Shown here one piece after another: positions 6,179 through 6,776 of a stretch of DNA of 6,776 nucleotides. The notes under the pieces are model-generated. The model was given only the letters and a program-made list of their open reading frames with translations. It was not told the origin of the DNA and did no database searches. Every line of letters starts with the position of its first letter. Position 1 is the first letter of the stretch. The translations under genes were made by a program, and so were the position numbers. The DNA is from Candidatus Thioglobus vulcanius (lineage in GTDB: Bacteria; Pseudomonadota; Gammaproteobacteria; PS1; Pseudothioglobaceae). The stretch covers positions 1 through 6,776 of the forward strand of contig CAJVCJ010000072.1 of assembly GCA_910595855.1 (NCBI GenBank). The letters run 5' to 3'.

Positions 6179-6523
6179 ATGTCTGCTTTGGAAGTTAATA
6201 TTGATACTTTTGATTCTCTTGTTATAGAGGAGTCGTATAAGCGTTTGGTGGTTTTAGATATCTCAGCTGAATGGTGTGGACCCTGTAAAATTTTAGAACC
6301 TATTATTACTTCTGTTGCTACAGAGTTTGATCAATCTGAGCTTGTTCTAACTAAAATTGAAGCGGAAGATGAGAATATGAAAATTGCTGGTCGCTATGGT
6401 GTTCGGGGCTTTCCAACCGTTATTGCCTTTATTGATGGCGAAGAAGTTGATCGCTTTCACTCCGCACAGACGCCAGATTTTGTACGAAATTTCATTGACA
6501 ATAATTTGGCCAAAACCATATGA
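6179..6523 (+). CDS. Thioredoxin-fold protein with WCGPC active site
   Basis: Small cytoplasmic thiol-disulfide protein of 114 residues, the normal size for thioredoxin. The active site WCGPC is at 32-36 with K37 after it, buried Asp at D27 and the cis-proline at P79 in GVRGFPT. No signal peptide or membrane segment is seen, so it should act as a reductant of cytoplasmic proteins rather than in periplasmic disulfide exchange. It departs from the classic TrxA in places: LDISAEWCGPC instead of VDFWAEWCGPC, and the strand before the cis-proline reads LTKIEAEDEN where TrxA has a KLNID-type sequence. It may therefore be a specialised paralog, so I give no gene symbol. It begins four bases after the SH3 gene stop, with no strong Shine-Dalgarno, and its stop overlaps the hemH start. 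Confidence 0.88.
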   Translation: MSALEVNIDTFDSLVIEESYKRLVVLDISAEWCGPCKILEPIITSVATEFDQSELVLTKIEAEDENMKIAGRYGVRGFPTVIAFIDGEEVDRFHSAQTPDFVRNFIDNNLAKTI

Positions 6524-6776
6524 AAACAGGAATATTGTTAACCAATTTAGGTACACCTGATGAGCCAACTAAGTCGGCATTAAAGAGGTATTTATCTGAG
6601 TTTTTATCTGATCCTAGGGTGGTTGATCCAACGAATAAGCTTGTCTGGTGGTTAGCTTTAAATATTGTTATTTTAAATATACGACCGAAAAAGTCAGCGC
6701 TTAATTATGCCAAAATTTGGAATACTTTTGGCTCTGGATCGCCCTTGCTTAATATTACCCAGTCTCAATTAGATGG
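6520..6776 (+). CDS. hemH: Ferrochelatase, N-terminal part (cut by the window end)
   Basis: Ferrochelatase inserts ferrous iron into protoporphyrin IX, the last step of protoheme synthesis. The 85 complete codons visible contain the family's N-terminal signature: GILLTNLGTP (4-13), then RYLSEFLSDPRVVD (23-36), a Trp-rich segment, ILNIRPKKSA (51-60), YAKIW (63-67) and GSPLL (72-76). The ATG at 6520 overlaps the thioredoxin stop as ATGA, implying coupled translation; there is no separate Shine-Dalgarno. The catalytic His and Glu lie further on and are outside the window. The frame is open to the last base. Confidence 0.95.
   Translation, partial: MKTGILLTNLGTPDEPTKSALKRYLSEFLSDPRVVDPTNKLVWWLALNIVILNIRPKKSALNYAKIWNTFGSGSPLLNITQSQLD

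Noticed and set aside
6347..6568. Minus-strand open frame across the thioredoxin-hemH junction
   Set aside because: Both + strand genes here match known families, and the antisense translation resembles nothing.

Overview
The window reads as ordinary chromosome from an AT-rich, small-intergenic marine-type gammaproteobacterium. The YgiM-like SH3 protein family is typical of Gammaproteobacteria, and the low GC, tight gene spacing and frequent ATT/TTA/AAA codons would fit the SUP05/Thioglobus group. That placement is inference from style and gene content; no search was run.

Layout. Bases 1-113 hold the last 36 codons of an unidentified protein ending in a membrane segment, closed by a strong intrinsic terminator (122-151). 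Bases 222-4361 carry a complete four-gene ABC importer for L-amino acids of the Aap type: periplasmic binding protein (aapJ), two permeases (aapQ, aapM) and the ATPase (aapP), all on the + strand. A clear hairpin plus U-tract sits between aapJ and aapQ, probably letting the binding protein be made in excess of the membrane complex. AapQ starts with GTG, fixed by a ribosome binding site just after that hairpin.

Bases 4463-5098 encode an unrecognised 211-residue protein with a lysine-rich N-terminus and two tandem copies of a winged-helix-like unit of 69 codons. The second copy ends in a motif resembling the C-terminal domain of Fic-type and AlbA_2-type proteins, but no Fic or AlbA_2 catalytic part is present. 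A 37-base stretch is identical between the two copies although the surrounding sequence has diverged. This is the least ordinary part of the window.

Bases 5099-5367 are a very AT-rich spacer with weak palindromes and a probable -10 box. They are followed by a close-packed cluster: a YgiM-like membrane protein with periplasmic SH3b domain and coiled coil (5368-6174), a thioredoxin-fold protein with an intact WCGPC site (6179-6523), and the start of ferrochelatase hemH (6520 onward, cut by the window end), whose start overlaps the thioredoxin stop in ATGA.

I see no CRISPR array, tRNA, rRNA, transposon, integrase or phage gene, and no convincing undescribed multi-gene system.
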